Counted from the first letter of the stretch, positions 18,510 to 27,730 are shown. The stretch is 64,000 bases of DNA from Pseudoflavonifractor sp. (GCA_023667145.1 JAMPAQ010000001.1:226778-290777), one strand, 5' to 3'. The notes: generated by a model from the sequence alone, not told the origin. Numbers and translations: made by a program.

Positions 18510-18605
18510 AAAGTTGTCGGCTATATCCGACAACTTTCGTGCTATTTTGGCTGTATATATCCGACTATTTATAACAAAAGTTGTCGGCTATAACCGACAA
18601 CTTTT
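18510..18605. repeat. Two near-identical palindromes and a half-site before the second AAA ATPase
   Basis: Palindrome one is AAAGTTGTCGG-ctatat-CCGACAACTTT (18510-18537). Palindrome two, 66 bases on, has the same arms extended by one pair around ctataa (18576-18605). Between them TATATATCCGAC (18553-18564) repeats one half plus loop. The shared core is TTGTCGGCTATAWCCGACAA. This is the layout of a repeated operator; the second copy could also terminate the oxidoreductase operon ending at 18642. Confidence 0.85.
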
Positions 18606-18641
18606 ATATTATCTTGGTATTGTATATCCTACAAAACCTCG

Positions 18642-19178
18642 TTATTTCACTAACGTCATCCCCTTGGCCACAGCCTCCTCGTTCATCGGGATGAGGTGGT
18701 GGTGACGCTCCGGGAGGGTTTTGCGCAGGGCGGCGGTGACAGCCTCAATCGGCACTAACGGCTTGACCTTGAGCAACGCTCCAAGCACCACCATGTTATA
18801 GCTCTTGGACGACGGGAGGTCAAATGTCGCCTCCATGGCGTCAACGCGGTATATCGTTATATCCTCGCGTGTCGGTGGCTTGTGGATGCCGTATGAATCG
18901 TATATAAGTATCCCGCCAGGCTTCACCCTCGACTCAAATCGGTCAAGGCTCTGCTGGTTGAGTATGACGGCTATATCGTAGGTGTCAAGCACCGGCGAGC
19001 TTATCGGCTCGTCGCTCAGTATCACCGTGACGTTGGCTGTGCCGCCGCGCTGTTCAGGCCCGTATGACGGCATCCATGTAACCTCAAGACCGTCCATCAG
19101 TCCGGCGTATGCCAGTATCTTGCCCATCGACAGGACTCCCTGCCCGCCAAATCCGGCTATTATTATCTCCTCTTTCAT
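18642..19178 (-). CDS. 2-oxoacid:ferredoxin oxidoreductase, gamma subunit
   Basis: A 178-residue gamma-type subunit (about 20 kDa), opening with AGFGGQGVLSMGK (residues 8-20) typical of this CoA-site domain. With the three genes upstream it forms a complex that oxidises a 2-oxoacid plus CoA to acyl-CoA, CO2 and reduced ferredoxin. It is the last gene of the operon; its ATG overlaps the beta-subunit stop by 4 bases. In Bacteroides genomes the same four-gene order is annotated as a VOR/KOR-type enzyme; whether it uses 2-oxoglutarate or branched-chain oxoacids is not decidable here. Confidence 0.9.
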   Translation of the reverse strand: MKEEIIIAGFGGQGVLSMGKILAYAGLMDGLEVTWMPSYGPEQRGGTANVTVILSDEPISSPVLDTYDIAVILNQQSLDRFESRVKPGGILIYDSYGIHKPPTREDITIYRVDAMEATFDLPSSKSYNMVVLGALLKVKPLVPIEAVTAALRKTLPERHHHLIPMNEEAVAKGMTLVK

Positions 19179-19975
19179 CCTTCAGTTTCGTTAGCGGGGT
19201 TGCTCACGGTCGTGTCCTTGAGGTCGCCCATGGGGTATTTGGCAAACATGTTCTCGGCCATCCATCGGTTGGCATCGGCAGGGGTCATCTTCCATCCCGA
19301 CGAGCAGGTCGACACTATCTCCACCATCGAGGTGCCGCGCCCGGCGAGCGAGTTCTCAAAAGCCTTGCGTATCGCCGCCTTGGTCTTGCGCACAGCCGCC
19401 GGGGTGTGGACGGCCTGACGTGTCACGTAGCACGTGCCATCAAGCTGCACGAGCAGGTCGCTGATTTTAAGCGGATAGCCGTTCAGGTCGGCTCGTCGGC
19501 CGTATGGGGTCGTCGAGGTCTTCATCCCCTCTAAGGTGGTGGGGGCCATTTGGCCGCCAGTCATGCCGTATATACCGTTGTTTATGAATATTATCGCGAT
19601 ATTCTCCCCACGGTTGGCCGCGTGTATGGTCTCGCAGGTGCCTATCGCCGCGAGGTCGCCGTCGCCCTGATATGTGAACACGAGGTTCTCGGGATTGAGC
19701 CGCTTCACGGCGGTGGCTATCGCTGGGGCGCGTCCGTGTGCCGCCTCAATCCAGTCGATATCGACATAGTTGTAGGCAAACACCGCGCATCCAACCGGGG
19801 CTATGCCAACCACGCCATTCTCCAGGCCCATCTCCTCTATCACCTCGGCGATGAGCTTGTGCACCACCCCGTGGGAGCATCCCGGACAGTAGTGCATATT
19901 GTTGTCGTTGAGCAGCCGGGGCTTGGCGTAGACAAGGTTTTCCGGCTTGATTATATCATTGGATGTGTCGCTCAT
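19175..19975 (-). CDS. 2-oxoacid:ferredoxin oxidoreductase, beta subunit (TPP-binding)
   Basis: A 267-residue thiamine-diphosphate subunit. HYCPGCSHG (residues 28-36) and the TPP signature, from GDGD (104-107) to INNGIYGMTGG (131-141), are intact. The start at 19975 is chosen because it overlaps the alpha-subunit stop by 4 bases and fits the family; the frame stays open upstream but that part is antisense-like and proline/arginine-rich. Works with the alpha, gamma and ferredoxin subunits in the cytoplasm. Confidence 0.92.
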   Translation of the reverse strand: MSDTSNDIIKPENLVYAKPRLLNDNNMHYCPGCSHGVVHKLIAEVIEEMGLENGVVGIAPVGCAVFAYNYVDIDWIEAAHGRAPAIATAVKRLNPENLVFTYQGDGDLAAIGTCETIHAANRGENIAIIFINNGIYGMTGGQMAPTTLEGMKTSTTPYGRRADLNGYPLKISDLLVQLDGTCYVTRQAVHTPAAVRKTKAAIRKAFENSLAGRGTSMVEIVSTCSSGWKMTPADANRWMAENMFAKYPMGDLKDTTVSNPANETEG

Positions 19976-21072
19976 TTCTCTGTTGGTTTGGATGAGGGAA
20001 AGTATTTGTAAAAGGCATTGAGCACCTCGGATGGGTTTGGCACGATGCCCCCCAGCCGACCGAAGTGGTAGGTCGGGACAGGCTCGGCACAGGCTAGCTT
20101 GACATCCTCTATCATCTGTCCGGCGTTGAGCTCGACCACCATTATGCCCTTGACCCTGCGTGACAGCTCGTTGACAGCCTGCGACGGGAACGGCCACAGT
20201 GTGATGGGTCGCAGCAGCCCTATCTTCACACCCTGGGAGCGGGCCACCTCGATGCTCTTGCGGCAGATGCGTGCTATCGAGCCGAAAGCCACAATCAGAT
20301 ACTCCGCATCGTCGGTCATGAACTCCTCCCAGCGCTGCTCCTGTGCCTCTATCTCGCGGTACTTGGCCTGTAGCTTGTTGTTGACCTCCTCCATGACATA
20401 TGAGTCAAGCTCAAGAGTAGTCATCACATTGGGCCGGCGGTTGCCGGCACGGCCGGTCACGGCCCAGGGGCATTGCTCGGCAATCTGTTCGGCAGTGCGC
20501 CGTGGACGTTGGGGCGGCAGTACCACCTTTTCCATCATCTGTCCCACGATGCCGTCGGCGAGTATCATCACCGGGTTGCGGTACTTGAACGCCATGTCAA
20601 ATCCCGTTGCCACGAAGTCGGCCATCTCCTGCACCGTCGACGGAGCCAGCACGATGAGCCGGTAGTCACCGTGTCCTCCACCCTTTGTGGCTTGGAAGTA
20701 GTCGGCCTGGGACGGATGTATGGTGCCGAGACCGGGCCCGCCGCGCATCACGTTGACTATCAGCGCGGGCAGCGATCCGGCTGCTATATATGAGATTCCC
20801 TCTTGCTTGAGGCTCACGCCGGGCGACGACGATGAGGTCATCACCGCCTTGCCGGTTGCCGCGCCTCCATATACCATGTTGATTGCCGCGACCTCACTCT
20901 CGGCCTGTAGCACAACCATGCCGGTGGTCTCCCACGGCATCTCGGCCTCAAGGGTCTCAAGTATCTCAGACTGCGGCGTGATGGGGTAGCCGAAGTAGCC
21001 ATCAGCCCCGTATCGTATCGCCGCGTGGGCTATGGCCTCGTTGCCCTTCATCAGTCTCACATCTTCATTCAT
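19972..21072 (-). CDS. 2-oxoacid:ferredoxin oxidoreductase, alpha subunit (VorB/KorA type)
   Basis: A 366-residue subunit with the pyrimidine-binding domain I, starting MNEDVRLMKGNEAIAHAAIR, then GYPITPQSEILETL and the conserved SSSSPGVSLKQEGISY, and domain II near the C-terminus (IGLLRPITLWPFP). The close match to the arrangement called VorB (3-methyl-2-oxobutanoate dehydrogenase) in Bacteroides annotations favours branched-chain or 2-oxoglutarate use. An in-frame ATG at 21099 exists; the later one is preferred because it matches the family N-terminus. Confidence 0.92.
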   Translation of the reverse strand: MNEDVRLMKGNEAIAHAAIRYGADGYFGYPITPQSEILETLEAEMPWETTGMVVLQAESEVAAINMVYGGAATGKAVMTSSSSPGVSLKQEGISYIAAGSLPALIVNVMRGGPGLGTIHPSQADYFQATKGGGHGDYRLIVLAPSTVQEMADFVATGFDMAFKYRNPVMILADGIVGQMMEKVVLPPQRPRRTAEQIAEQCPWAVTGRAGNRRPNVMTTLELDSYVMEEVNNKLQAKYREIEAQEQRWEEFMTDDAEYLIVAFGSIARICRKSIEVARSQGVKIGLLRPITLWPFPSQAVNELSRRVKGIMVVELNAGQMIEDVKLACAEPVPTYHFGRLGGIVPNPSEVLNAFYKYFPSSKPTEK

Positions 21073-21143
21073 CTTCTGTCGTTTTTGGAATCCTCTCATC
21101 TTCCCGGTCTCTTTGTCCCGGTCTCAACCTGCGGCAACAGCCG

Positions 21144-21371
21144 TCACTCTACCACACGGTACACCTCGATACATCCGTCGGGACACACGACCGCACAGTT
21201 GGCACACCCTATGCAGTCATCGGGGCGTGCCGCCGTCGCAAAGTGATAGCCACGGTCGTTGACCTCCTTGGGTTGCAGTACCAGTACATCCTTGGGACAC
21301 GCCACCACGCAGAGGTCACACCCCTTGCAGCGCTCCGTGTTGATGATAACAGCTCCTTTAGCTTTAGCCAT
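21144..21371 (-). CDS. Two-[4Fe-4S] ferredoxin subunit of the oxidoreductase
   Basis: A 75-residue dicluster ferredoxin. Cluster ligands are C15, C18, C21 and C63 for one site and C53, C56, C59 and C25 for the other, in the classic CxxCxxCxxxCP pattern twice. It accepts electrons from the thiamine site and passes them to external ferredoxin. First gene of the four-gene operon (71 bases before the alpha subunit). The start at 21371 gives a normal length; a longer frame upstream would run through the promoter. Confidence 0.92.
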   Translation of the reverse strand: MAKAKGAVIINTERCKGCDLCVVACPKDVLVLQPKEVNDRGYHFATAARPDDCIGCANCAVVCPDGCIEVYRVVE

Positions 21372-21696
21372 AATGGATTCGTATTGTTTGCTGTTGCAAA
21401 AGTAATGAAACTTTTCACTACTTACCATCCGTTAACACAATCTTAACCAATGGCACATTGCGCCTCGTTTTGTGCTGTTTGTCATCGTTAGGAGGTGTGC
21501 ATCAACGACATGATGACGGATATTTCCATTTTGTCCATGTTATATTTGTCAGCGGCCTCCGGCTTGCTGCGTTTGGGGCTGCTTGCGGTGTCCGTTGACC
21601 GCGTATTGTCGGCGTTGTTGGTAACTTTCGGCGTGGATAGGATGTTATCTCTATTATATGTCGTATCTTTGTTGAAAATAAAATATAGCATATCAT
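21372..21696. other. Divergent intergenic region, 325 bases
   Basis: Contains on the minus strand TACTTTTG (complement of 21397-21404), a -7 box for the oxidoreductase operon, and on the plus strand TATCTTTG at 21664-21671 for the helicase gene, 26 bases before its ATG. A second plus-strand -7-like TATATTTG is at 21541-21548. No clear -33 partners are seen. An open frame at 21495-21710 overlaps the helicase start and has no features of a real gene. Nothing else is recognised. Confidence 0.5.
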
Positions 21697-23469
21697 ATGA
21701 AGACATTTGAAGAATTGGGTGTGGCCGAGCCGCTGCTGCGTGCCATCGGTGAGATGGGTTTTGAGATGCCGATGCCCGTACAGGAGAAGGTGATACCCCA
21801 TCTGCTCCATGAGGATGGCGACGTGGTGGCGCTGGCACAGACCGGCACAGGCAAGACGGCGGCGTTTGGTCTGCCCGTGTTGCAGCGCATCGACGTGTCG
21901 CGCCGCGTCCCGCAGGCCCTCATCCTGTCGCCGACACGCGAGCTGTGCTTGCAGATTGCCGGAGACCTGGCCGATTTCTCTAAATATATGCCCCACATGT
22001 CGGTGCTCCCCGTCTATGGCGGTTCGAGCATCGAGAGCCAGATACGAGCCCTCAAGAAGGGGGTGCAGGTGATTGTTGCCACCCCGGGCCGTCTCATCGA
22101 CCTGATCAACCGTGGGGTCGTCAAGCTCGATGATGTACATACGGTCATCCTCGACGAGGCCGACGAGATGCTCAACATGGGCTTTCTCGACTCCATCAAC
22201 GACATCCTCGCCCATGTCCCCGACAATCGCAAGATGCTGCTGTTCTCAGCCACGATGCCGGCTGAGATCTCGCGCATAGCCAAGCGCTACATGAAGGACC
22301 CGGTCGAGTTTGTCATCGGCACACGCAACACCGGCGCCGAGAACGTACGCCACGTCTACTACATGGTTCACGCCAAGGACAAGTACCTCGCCCTGAAGCG
22401 CATCGCCGACGACAACCCCAATATATACGGCATCATCTTCTGCCGCACGCGCCGCGAGACCCAGGAGGTAGCCGACAACCTGATACGCGACGGTTACAAC
22501 GCCGACTCTCTCCACGGTGAGCTGTCACAGTCGCAACGCGATGTTGTGATGAAGAAGTTTCGCGACCGCGTCTTGACGCTGCTTGTCGCCACCGATGTCG
22601 CCGCCCGTGGTCTTGATGTCAATGACCTGACCCATGTCATCAACTATGGGTTGCCCGACGACATAGCCACCTACACCCACCGCTCGGGCCGAACAGGCCG
22701 TGCCGGAAAGACCGGCATATCCGTGGCCATCATCCACTCACGCGAGCGCTCGAAGCTCCGCGAGATAGAGAAGAAAATCGGCAAGACATTCCAGCGTGAG
22801 GAGGTTCCCACGCCGCGCCACATCATCGAGAAGCAGCTCTACAACCTTGCTGACCGCATCGAGCGTGTCGAGGTCAACGAGGAGGAGATAGGCAAATATC
22901 TCTCCGGGGTGTCGCGCAAGCTCGGATGGCTCTCGGAGGAAGACCTGCTCAAGCGTGTGCTCTCGCTTGAGTTCAACCGTCTGCTCGACTACTACAAGGA
23001 TGCTCCGACAATCGACTTTATCGACGAGAAACCCCGCCGGGAGAAAAAGGAACGTGAGTCACGCAAGCCGGCTACCGATGCCGAGAAGGACCGCCGCACA
23101 GCCGAGCGTGGCATGGCGCGTATATATGTCAACGCCGGCAAGAGCGACGGATTTTTCGCGGGTAATCTAATCGACATTCTCAATCACGAGCTTCCCGGGG
23201 CGCGTGTCGATGTCGGACGCATCGACCTGCTGCCGCGCTACTCTCTCTTTGATGTCAAGAAAGCCGATGTCCGCCGTGTTGTCGAGGGTCTGAAGGGTCT
23301 CGACTTCGTGGGCAAGCGCCTCTATGCCGAGGTTGCCGACCCTGACAAGGACTATGGCCGTCTGTCGCGCCGCAAGGGTGGCCACGATGACAGCGCCGAG
23401 TCGCCCCGCGAGCATTTTGGCCGCAAAGGCAAGGGCGGTGCGAAGAAGTCCTCGCGCAAGCGCAAGTAA
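21697..23469 (+). CDS. DEAD-box ATP-dependent RNA helicase with DbpA-type RNA-binding domain
   Basis: A 590-residue helicase. It has the Q motif region (FEMPMPVQEKVIP), Walker A AQTGTGKT (near 48), PTRELCLQ, DEAD in VILDEADEML (near 150), SAT (motif III) and the helicase C-terminal motifs TDVAARGLDV and HRSGRTGRAGK. Residues about 470-545 match the RRM-like RNA-binding domain of DbpA/CsdA, and the C-terminal 45 residues are a basic tail. It resembles CsdA/DeaD-type helicases that assist ribosome assembly and mRNA decay, often in the cold. Transcribed from a promoter 26 bases upstream. Confidence 0.92.
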   Translation: MKTFEELGVAEPLLRAIGEMGFEMPMPVQEKVIPHLLHEDGDVVALAQTGTGKTAAFGLPVLQRIDVSRRVPQALILSPTRELCLQIAGDLADFSKYMPHMSVLPVYGGSSIESQIRALKKGVQVIVATPGRLIDLINRGVVKLDDVHTVILDEADEMLNMGFLDSINDILAHVPDNRKMLLFSATMPAEISRIAKRYMKDPVEFVIGTRNTGAENVRHVYYMVHAKDKYLALKRIADDNPNIYGIIFCRTRRETQEVADNLIRDGYNADSLHGELSQSQRDVVMKKFRDRVLTLLVATDVAARGLDVNDLTHVINYGLPDDIATYTHRSGRTGRAGKTGISVAIIHSRERSKLREIEKKIGKTFQREEVPTPRHIIEKQLYNLADRIERVEVNEEEIGKYLSGVSRKLGWLSEEDLLKRVLSLEFNRLLDYYKDAPTIDFIDEKPRREKKERESRKPATDAEKDRRTAERGMARIYVNAGKSDGFFAGNLIDILNHELPGARVDVGRIDLLPRYSLFDVKKADVRRVVEGLKGLDFVGKRLYAEVADPDKDYGRLSRRKGGHDDSAESPREHFGRKGKGGAKKSSRKRK

Positions 23470-23525
23470 GCTCCCGCCATCTTCCACTGATATCCGAATA
23501 CTTAAAAAAACAAGATATACCAACT

Positions 23526-24155
23526 ATGAGACATCGACTTATATTGCTGCTGTCGGCCATGTTGCTGACTGTCATGTCAGCCTCGGCACAGCTTACGGCC
23601 TCACGGGCGTTTGCTACTGCTCCCGCGTCGCAGTTTCCTCTGCTCGACAATACCACGAGGCTCGATATGATCGACTACTTCAACAGCGGCTCATCGACCG
23701 CTTCCACCAATCAGCTACGCGGCTCGTCGCGCATCACCGCCCTCTCGCCCGAGAGCCTCACATTCAAGATGACCGACGCGTCGACCTATCAGATTGCCGT
23801 GCTTCCCGCCGGAAAGGACTCGTTGATTACAGTTATCGAGACCGTTGCCATGCCGGCACGCGACAGCCGCATGTCGTTCTATGGCCGTGACTGGACTCCG
23901 GCCCGGGCGGTGTTGTTCACCGCGCCGTCGTTGCGTGACTGGTTGACCGAGGCGGGACGCGCCCAGGCTGACATGATTGAGGCGATGGTGCCGTTTCTCA
24001 TAGTGAGCTATGAGTACGACCCCTCGACGCGGGTGCTGACCCTGACCAACAATCTGTCATCGTTCATCTCGCCTGACGACCTCTCGGTGAGCGAGTATTT
24101 CCATCCCGTATTGCAGTTCCGCTGGGACGGCAAACGCATGTCACCGCTCCGATGA
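23526..24155 (+). CDS. Exported DUF3256-like protein
   Basis: A 209-residue protein with a cleavable signal peptide (hydrophobic LILLLSAMLLTVMSASAQ, likely cut after residue 19-20). The rest is a small globular domain with no catalytic motif. I recall similar Bacteroidales proteins as DUF3256. The stop overlaps the xseA start by 4 bases, so it is translationally coupled to exonuclease VII; this position next to xseA is a frequent Bacteroidales arrangement but gives no function. Confidence 0.6.
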   Translation: MRHRLILLLSAMLLTVMSASAQLTASRAFATAPASQFPLLDNTTRLDMIDYFNSGSSTASTNQLRGSSRITALSPESLTFKMTDASTYQIAVLPAGKDSLITVIETVAMPARDSRMSFYGRDWTPARAVLFTAPSLRDWLTEAGRAQADMIEAMVPFLIVSYEYDPSTRVLTLTNNLSSFISPDDLSVSEYFHPVLQFRWDGKRMSPLR

Positions 24156-25492
24156 CCACGGTTGAGTCGGTCACGCTGCTCGACCTCATGCGCCGCATCA
24201 CGGCGCTTGTCACCGTACCCTCCACTCAGGGGGTATGGGTCACCGCCGAGCTTAGCGACGTAGCCGTGCGTGGCGGACACTGCTACATGGAGCTGCTTCA
24301 AAAGGACGCTTCCTCGGGGCAGACCGTGGCAAGGGCGAGGGCAACCATGTGGGCCAACGTGTACAGCCGTATTGCCCCGGAGTTCCTTGCCGTCACGGGG
24401 CAGCGTTTTGCGACGGGCATCAAGGTGATGCTCCGCGTGTCGGCCAACATGCACCCTGTGTTTGGCCTCTCGCTCAACATCACCGCCGTCAATCCCGACT
24501 ACACTATGGGCGACCTCATGCGCCGTCGCCGTGAGATACTGATGAGGTTGCAGGCCGAGGGTATCCTTGAGGCCAACCGCAGCCTTGAATGGCCCGAGGT
24601 GCCGTCGCGTGTCGCTGTCATCTCGGCCCCGGGAGCGGCGGGCTATGGCGACTTCCTCCATCAGCTCTACACCAATCCGTCGCGGTTGCGGTTTGTGACC
24701 CGGCTTTTCCCAGCCGTCATGCAGGGCAGGCGCACCGCCCCGGCGGTCATCGCGGCCCTCGATGCCATCGCCGCCGATGCCGGGGAGTGGGATTGTGTGG
24801 TGATAATACGTGGTGGCGGCGCGACGAGTGACCTTTTGGCATTTGATGACTACGAGCTTGCCTCCAACATAGCCCAGTTTCCTCTCCCGGTTATAATCGG
24901 CATCGGGCATGAGCGCGATGTGACCGTGCTCGACTACGTTGCCAACATGCGGGTCAAGACCCCGACTGCCGCCGCCGAGTGGCTTATCGCCCGTGGCAAT
25001 GCCGCCCTCGACCGCGTGGCGCGGCTTGCCGCCGACATACACCGCTATGTCTCCGACCGCGTGGCGGGCATGAGGATGCAGCTTGCACAGTATGGCGTGT
25101 TGCTCCCCACGCTTCCCGGAGCGGCACTCGAACGTGCCCGCCTCAGACTCGACTCCACCCTCCAGGTCGTGGGGCAGCTCCCCGTGCGCCACATAGCGCC
25201 GCGCCGCATGGCTCTCGACCATCTCGCCGCGACACTCGCCACGGTCACTTCCGACCTCGTGCGGCGTGCCACGGTGCGTCTCGACGGACTCGATGCCGTG
25301 GTGGTGGCGCTCTCCCCGGCGGCTGTGCTCCGTCGCGGCTTCACGGTCACCCGATGTGGTGGCATGACTGTGCGCTCTCTCGATGATGTCTCCCCCGGCG
25401 ATGTCATAGAGACGGTGACCGCCGACGGGTCGATTTTCTCGGTGGTCGGCGACGGGACGGTGATTCCCGACGGTGACGAGGCGGCGGGATAG
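24152..25492 (+). CDS. xseA: Exodeoxyribonuclease VII large subunit
   Basis: A 446-residue catalytic subunit. The N-terminal OB fold (about 8-105, GVWVTAELSD) is followed by the conserved nuclease domain (VAVISAPGAAGYGDFL, RGGGATSDLLAFDD, IGIGHERDVTVLDYVA) and a long helical, arginine-rich middle (about 290-380) that binds the small subunits. ExoVII degrades single-stranded DNA from both ends into oligonucleotides. It follows the DUF3256-like gene with a 4-base overlap; xseB follows after 87 bases. Confidence 0.95.
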   Translation: MTTVESVTLLDLMRRITALVTVPSTQGVWVTAELSDVAVRGGHCYMELLQKDASSGQTVARARATMWANVYSRIAPEFLAVTGQRFATGIKVMLRVSANMHPVFGLSLNITAVNPDYTMGDLMRRRREILMRLQAEGILEANRSLEWPEVPSRVAVISAPGAAGYGDFLHQLYTNPSRLRFVTRLFPAVMQGRRTAPAVIAALDAIAADAGEWDCVVIIRGGGATSDLLAFDDYELASNIAQFPLPVIIGIGHERDVTVLDYVANMRVKTPTAAAEWLIARGNAALDRVARLAADIHRYVSDRVAGMRMQLAQYGVLLPTLPGAALERARLRLDSTLQVVGQLPVRHIAPRRMALDHLAATLATVTSDLVRRATVRLDGLDAVVVALSPAAVLRRGFTVTRCGGMTVRSLDDVSPGDVIETVTADGSIFSVVGDGTVIPDGDEAAG

Positions 25493-25579
25493 CGCGGGAC
25501 TGTCAATAAATGTCAGCATGTCGGTCATAGATTGGAGACGAAAGATTGGATAAAACAGGAGATAAACGATTGTAAGACA

Positions 25580-25816
25580 ATGGATAATAACGATAAAATA
25601 TCATCAGTCCCGGTCAAGGAACTGTCATATTCACAGGCTGTCGGCCAACTGGAGCGCATCGTAAGGATGATGCAGTCAGACGATGTCGACATCGACCTGC
25701 TGTCGGCCTACACGCGCCGTGCCGCCGACCTTATTGCCGAATGCCGCTCGCGGCTGACGGCCACAGACGAGGAGCTGCATCAGATATTGGCGACTCTCGA
25801 CGCCCCCACTGCCTGA
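25580..25816 (+). CDS. xseB: Exodeoxyribonuclease VII small subunit
   Basis: A 78-residue helical protein with the family core LSYSQAVGQLERIVRMMQSDDVDIDLLSAYTRRAADLIAECRSRL that packs around the large-subunit coiled arm. A start at 25580 gives the normal length; an upstream in-frame ATG (25532) adds 16 residues and is less likely. The stop is 2 bases from the stop of the convergent terminase gene. Confidence 0.9.
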   Translation: MDNNDKISSVPVKELSYSQAVGQLERIVRMMQSDDVDIDLLSAYTRRAADLIAECRSRLTATDEELHQILATLDAPTA

Positions 25817-25818
25817 CC

Positions 25819-27687
25819 CTACCAGACATAGCGGGCCGGGACGTACGGCAGCGCGATCGGTGGTGGCATACGCGACATGACGAGCAGTGCAATGGCGCGG
25901 GTCATCAGTATGTCGTCGTGATGGCCGTTGCGTGCGCCGTAGGTGCCGTTTTGTTTGCGCTCGTAGGTTGCCAGCTCGTTGCACGCGCCGACATCCCTCT
26001 CCACGTAGGTGCCGTCGCGCACGGCGGCAATCAGCGTGTCGATGGCCATCATCTTGGTGGTGCGGTTGGTGTGGAATCCCGGTCTTGATTCGAGGCCCAT
26101 GGCTGTGGTCTCGTCGCGCCGTCTCACGTAGAGATTGGGGTAGGAGTCGTTGAGCGCCGCGAGGATGTATGAGCCGTTGCTGTCGGTCTCAAGTGTGTTG
26201 CTCTCGACCACGAGCAGGGCTTCGCCATACCACCGGGCTATTGTCGCGGCCTTGGCTGCGAGCATGTCGTGGTCGGCGTGGCCGCGCCATTGGGCTACCA
26301 CCTCGGGCAGGTCGCCGGGACGGAGTCCACGGTCGAGGACGGCAATCACCGAGTAGTCACTCGCCTGTGACCGGCCTCCGACATCCACCGTAACCACGTA
26401 GCGGTCACGCACCGGCATGGCGGTGTCGGTCTCGGGTCGCTTCCACACCTTCATGCAGCCCGACGGGTCGGGTACTACGCTGACATCGCGATGCCCCTTG
26501 TCATTGGTCGTGACGGCCAACTCCCCCTGCTCGGCGGGATCCGTGCATGACAGCCGCAGTTGCTCGACTCTCTCGGTGCCGAACACATCGGTCTCACAGC
26601 TGACAAATGCCTCGACATCATCGGTCGGATACTCGGCGTGCATCATCGCGTCGGTGCGTGTCTCGCGCCGCTTGGCGTGATACCACGCTATCATCTCAAG
26701 AGTGAGGCCGCGTTCCCAAAGTCTCCGCTCGTATGGGGTCATCGAGTCCCACAGCCTCTGCGGGTCATCTACCGGCAGACGGTACATCTCTATCTCCCAC
26801 CATGGGACGAACACCGGGCACTTGTCGCTCTCCCCGGCCTTGGCACGCAGCCACTCGGTGTGGAAGTATGAGCCGACACCATTGGCGGTCGATTCCATCA
26901 CAACAGCCGTGAGCGGTTCGAGCGGTACGGAGCCTACGACGGCACGTATGAAGTCGTCGGGCGAACGCTTGGCGGTGTCACCCCAGAAGGCAACCTCGGT
27001 CAGATGGGCCATTGAGTAGTCGGCACCGCGCACGCTGTCCTGCCGCATACTCGACCCGAGTGTCACGCGGCAACCGCGCCCGGCGATGAGGCGTGTGTTC
27101 TGCGACCCCTCAAACGCAGCGAAACGTGGCTTCTCCTCCTCGGCCCAGTGTTCGGCGGGGTAGGAGCTGAGCATGGCCGCGTATATGGCACGTATGGTCG
27201 ATGCCGTATCCTTGACATGGGCGCATATCAGCGAGTGCCAGTTGCGCCGCAGCATGATCTGTATCCACGCGAAGTACATCTGTATCAATGTCGAGCCTCC
27301 CCATTGACGCGCCTTGAGCATGATGAGGCGTATGGGCCGTCCGGCGAGGCGGTCTTCCTCAAGCATGGCGAGTACGCGCCGCTGTGGCGCGTTGAGTACG
27401 AACGGCACCTCCACGCCCCGCGTCTTGTGGCGTATATGGACGCATGATGCCGCCCAGTACTCAAAGTCGTGGCGGAATCGCAGTTGCTGCCACTCGGCGC
27501 GTGATGTCACGAGCCGGTATCCGGGGTCGAGGGTCATCGGCACGGGTATCATAGAGCATTCCGTGTCGTAGGGTGAGTTGGCCTTTACCCTCTTGCCGCT
27601 GCACCCGATACCGCGCAGCGGGTCGTAGTCGCGCTCAAGCATGGCGCGTCGCCGGTCATTCTCGGCTATCAGTTGCTGGATGGTCAT
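25819..27687 (-). CDS. Phage-type terminase large subunit, isolated
   Basis: A 622-residue protein with both halves of a large terminase. ATPase: Walker A-like KARQWGGST (125-133), Walker B ending in the acid E231 (HLTEVAFW), and the coupling motif ESTANG near 265. RNase-H-like nuclease: D435 in VTVDVGG, E495 in LVVESN and D591/D592 in GHHDDIL. All are intact, so it could translocate and cut DNA. No portal, capsid, small terminase, integrase or lysis gene lies nearby. It is downstream of the large unknown gene on the same strand, and its leader carries a 13-base tandem repeat. It could be a decayed prophage remnant, a satellite component or a domesticated function. Confidence 0.8.
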   Translation of the reverse strand: MTIQQLIAENDRRRAMLERDYDPLRGIGCSGKRVKANSPYDTECSMIPVPMTLDPGYRLVTSRAEWQQLRFRHDFEYWAASCVHIRHKTRGVEVPFVLNAPQRRVLAMLEEDRLAGRPIRLIMLKARQWGGSTLIQMYFAWIQIMLRRNWHSLICAHVKDTASTIRAIYAAMLSSYPAEHWAEEEKPRFAAFEGSQNTRLIAGRGCRVTLGSSMRQDSVRGADYSMAHLTEVAFWGDTAKRSPDDFIRAVVGSVPLEPLTAVVMESTANGVGSYFHTEWLRAKAGESDKCPVFVPWWEIEMYRLPVDDPQRLWDSMTPYERRLWERGLTLEMIAWYHAKRRETRTDAMMHAEYPTDDVEAFVSCETDVFGTERVEQLRLSCTDPAEQGELAVTTNDKGHRDVSVVPDPSGCMKVWKRPETDTAMPVRDRYVVTVDVGGRSQASDYSVIAVLDRGLRPGDLPEVVAQWRGHADHDMLAAKAATIARWYGEALLVVESNTLETDSNGSYILAALNDSYPNLYVRRRDETTAMGLESRPGFHTNRTTKMMAIDTLIAAVRDGTYVERDVGACNELATYERKQNGTYGARNGHHDDILMTRAIALLVMSRMPPPIALPYVPARYVW

Positions 27688-27693
27688 AGTATT

Positions 27694-27722
27694 GGATGAT
27701 TAAGGTGTAGGATGATTAAGGT
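27694..27722 (-). repeat. Tandem repeat in the terminase leader
   Basis: GGATGATTAAGGT at 27694-27706 and 27710-27722 (period 16), immediately before the terminase start codon on the minus strand. It duplicates the translation-initiation region and shares the ACCTTA core (minus strand) with the repeat before the upstream gene. Confidence 0.85.
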
Positions 27723-27730
27723 TTCGGTAT

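Noticed and set aside
18510..18605. The two palindromes considered as a small CRISPR array or mobile-element end
   Set aside because: Only two copies, no spacers, no transposase or target-site duplication; the position next to a promoter fits an operator better.
19976..20197. N-terminal extension of the beta subunit of the oxidoreductase
   Set aside because: The extra 74 residues are antisense to the alpha-subunit gene and lack family similarity; the ATGA overlap at 19975 gives a normal start.
24008..25528. Long open frame (506 codons) on the minus strand across xseA
   Set aside because: It is antisense to a clearly recognised xseA, reads His/Arg/Gly-rich, and has no domain. GC-rich codon bias of xseA opens this frame by chance.
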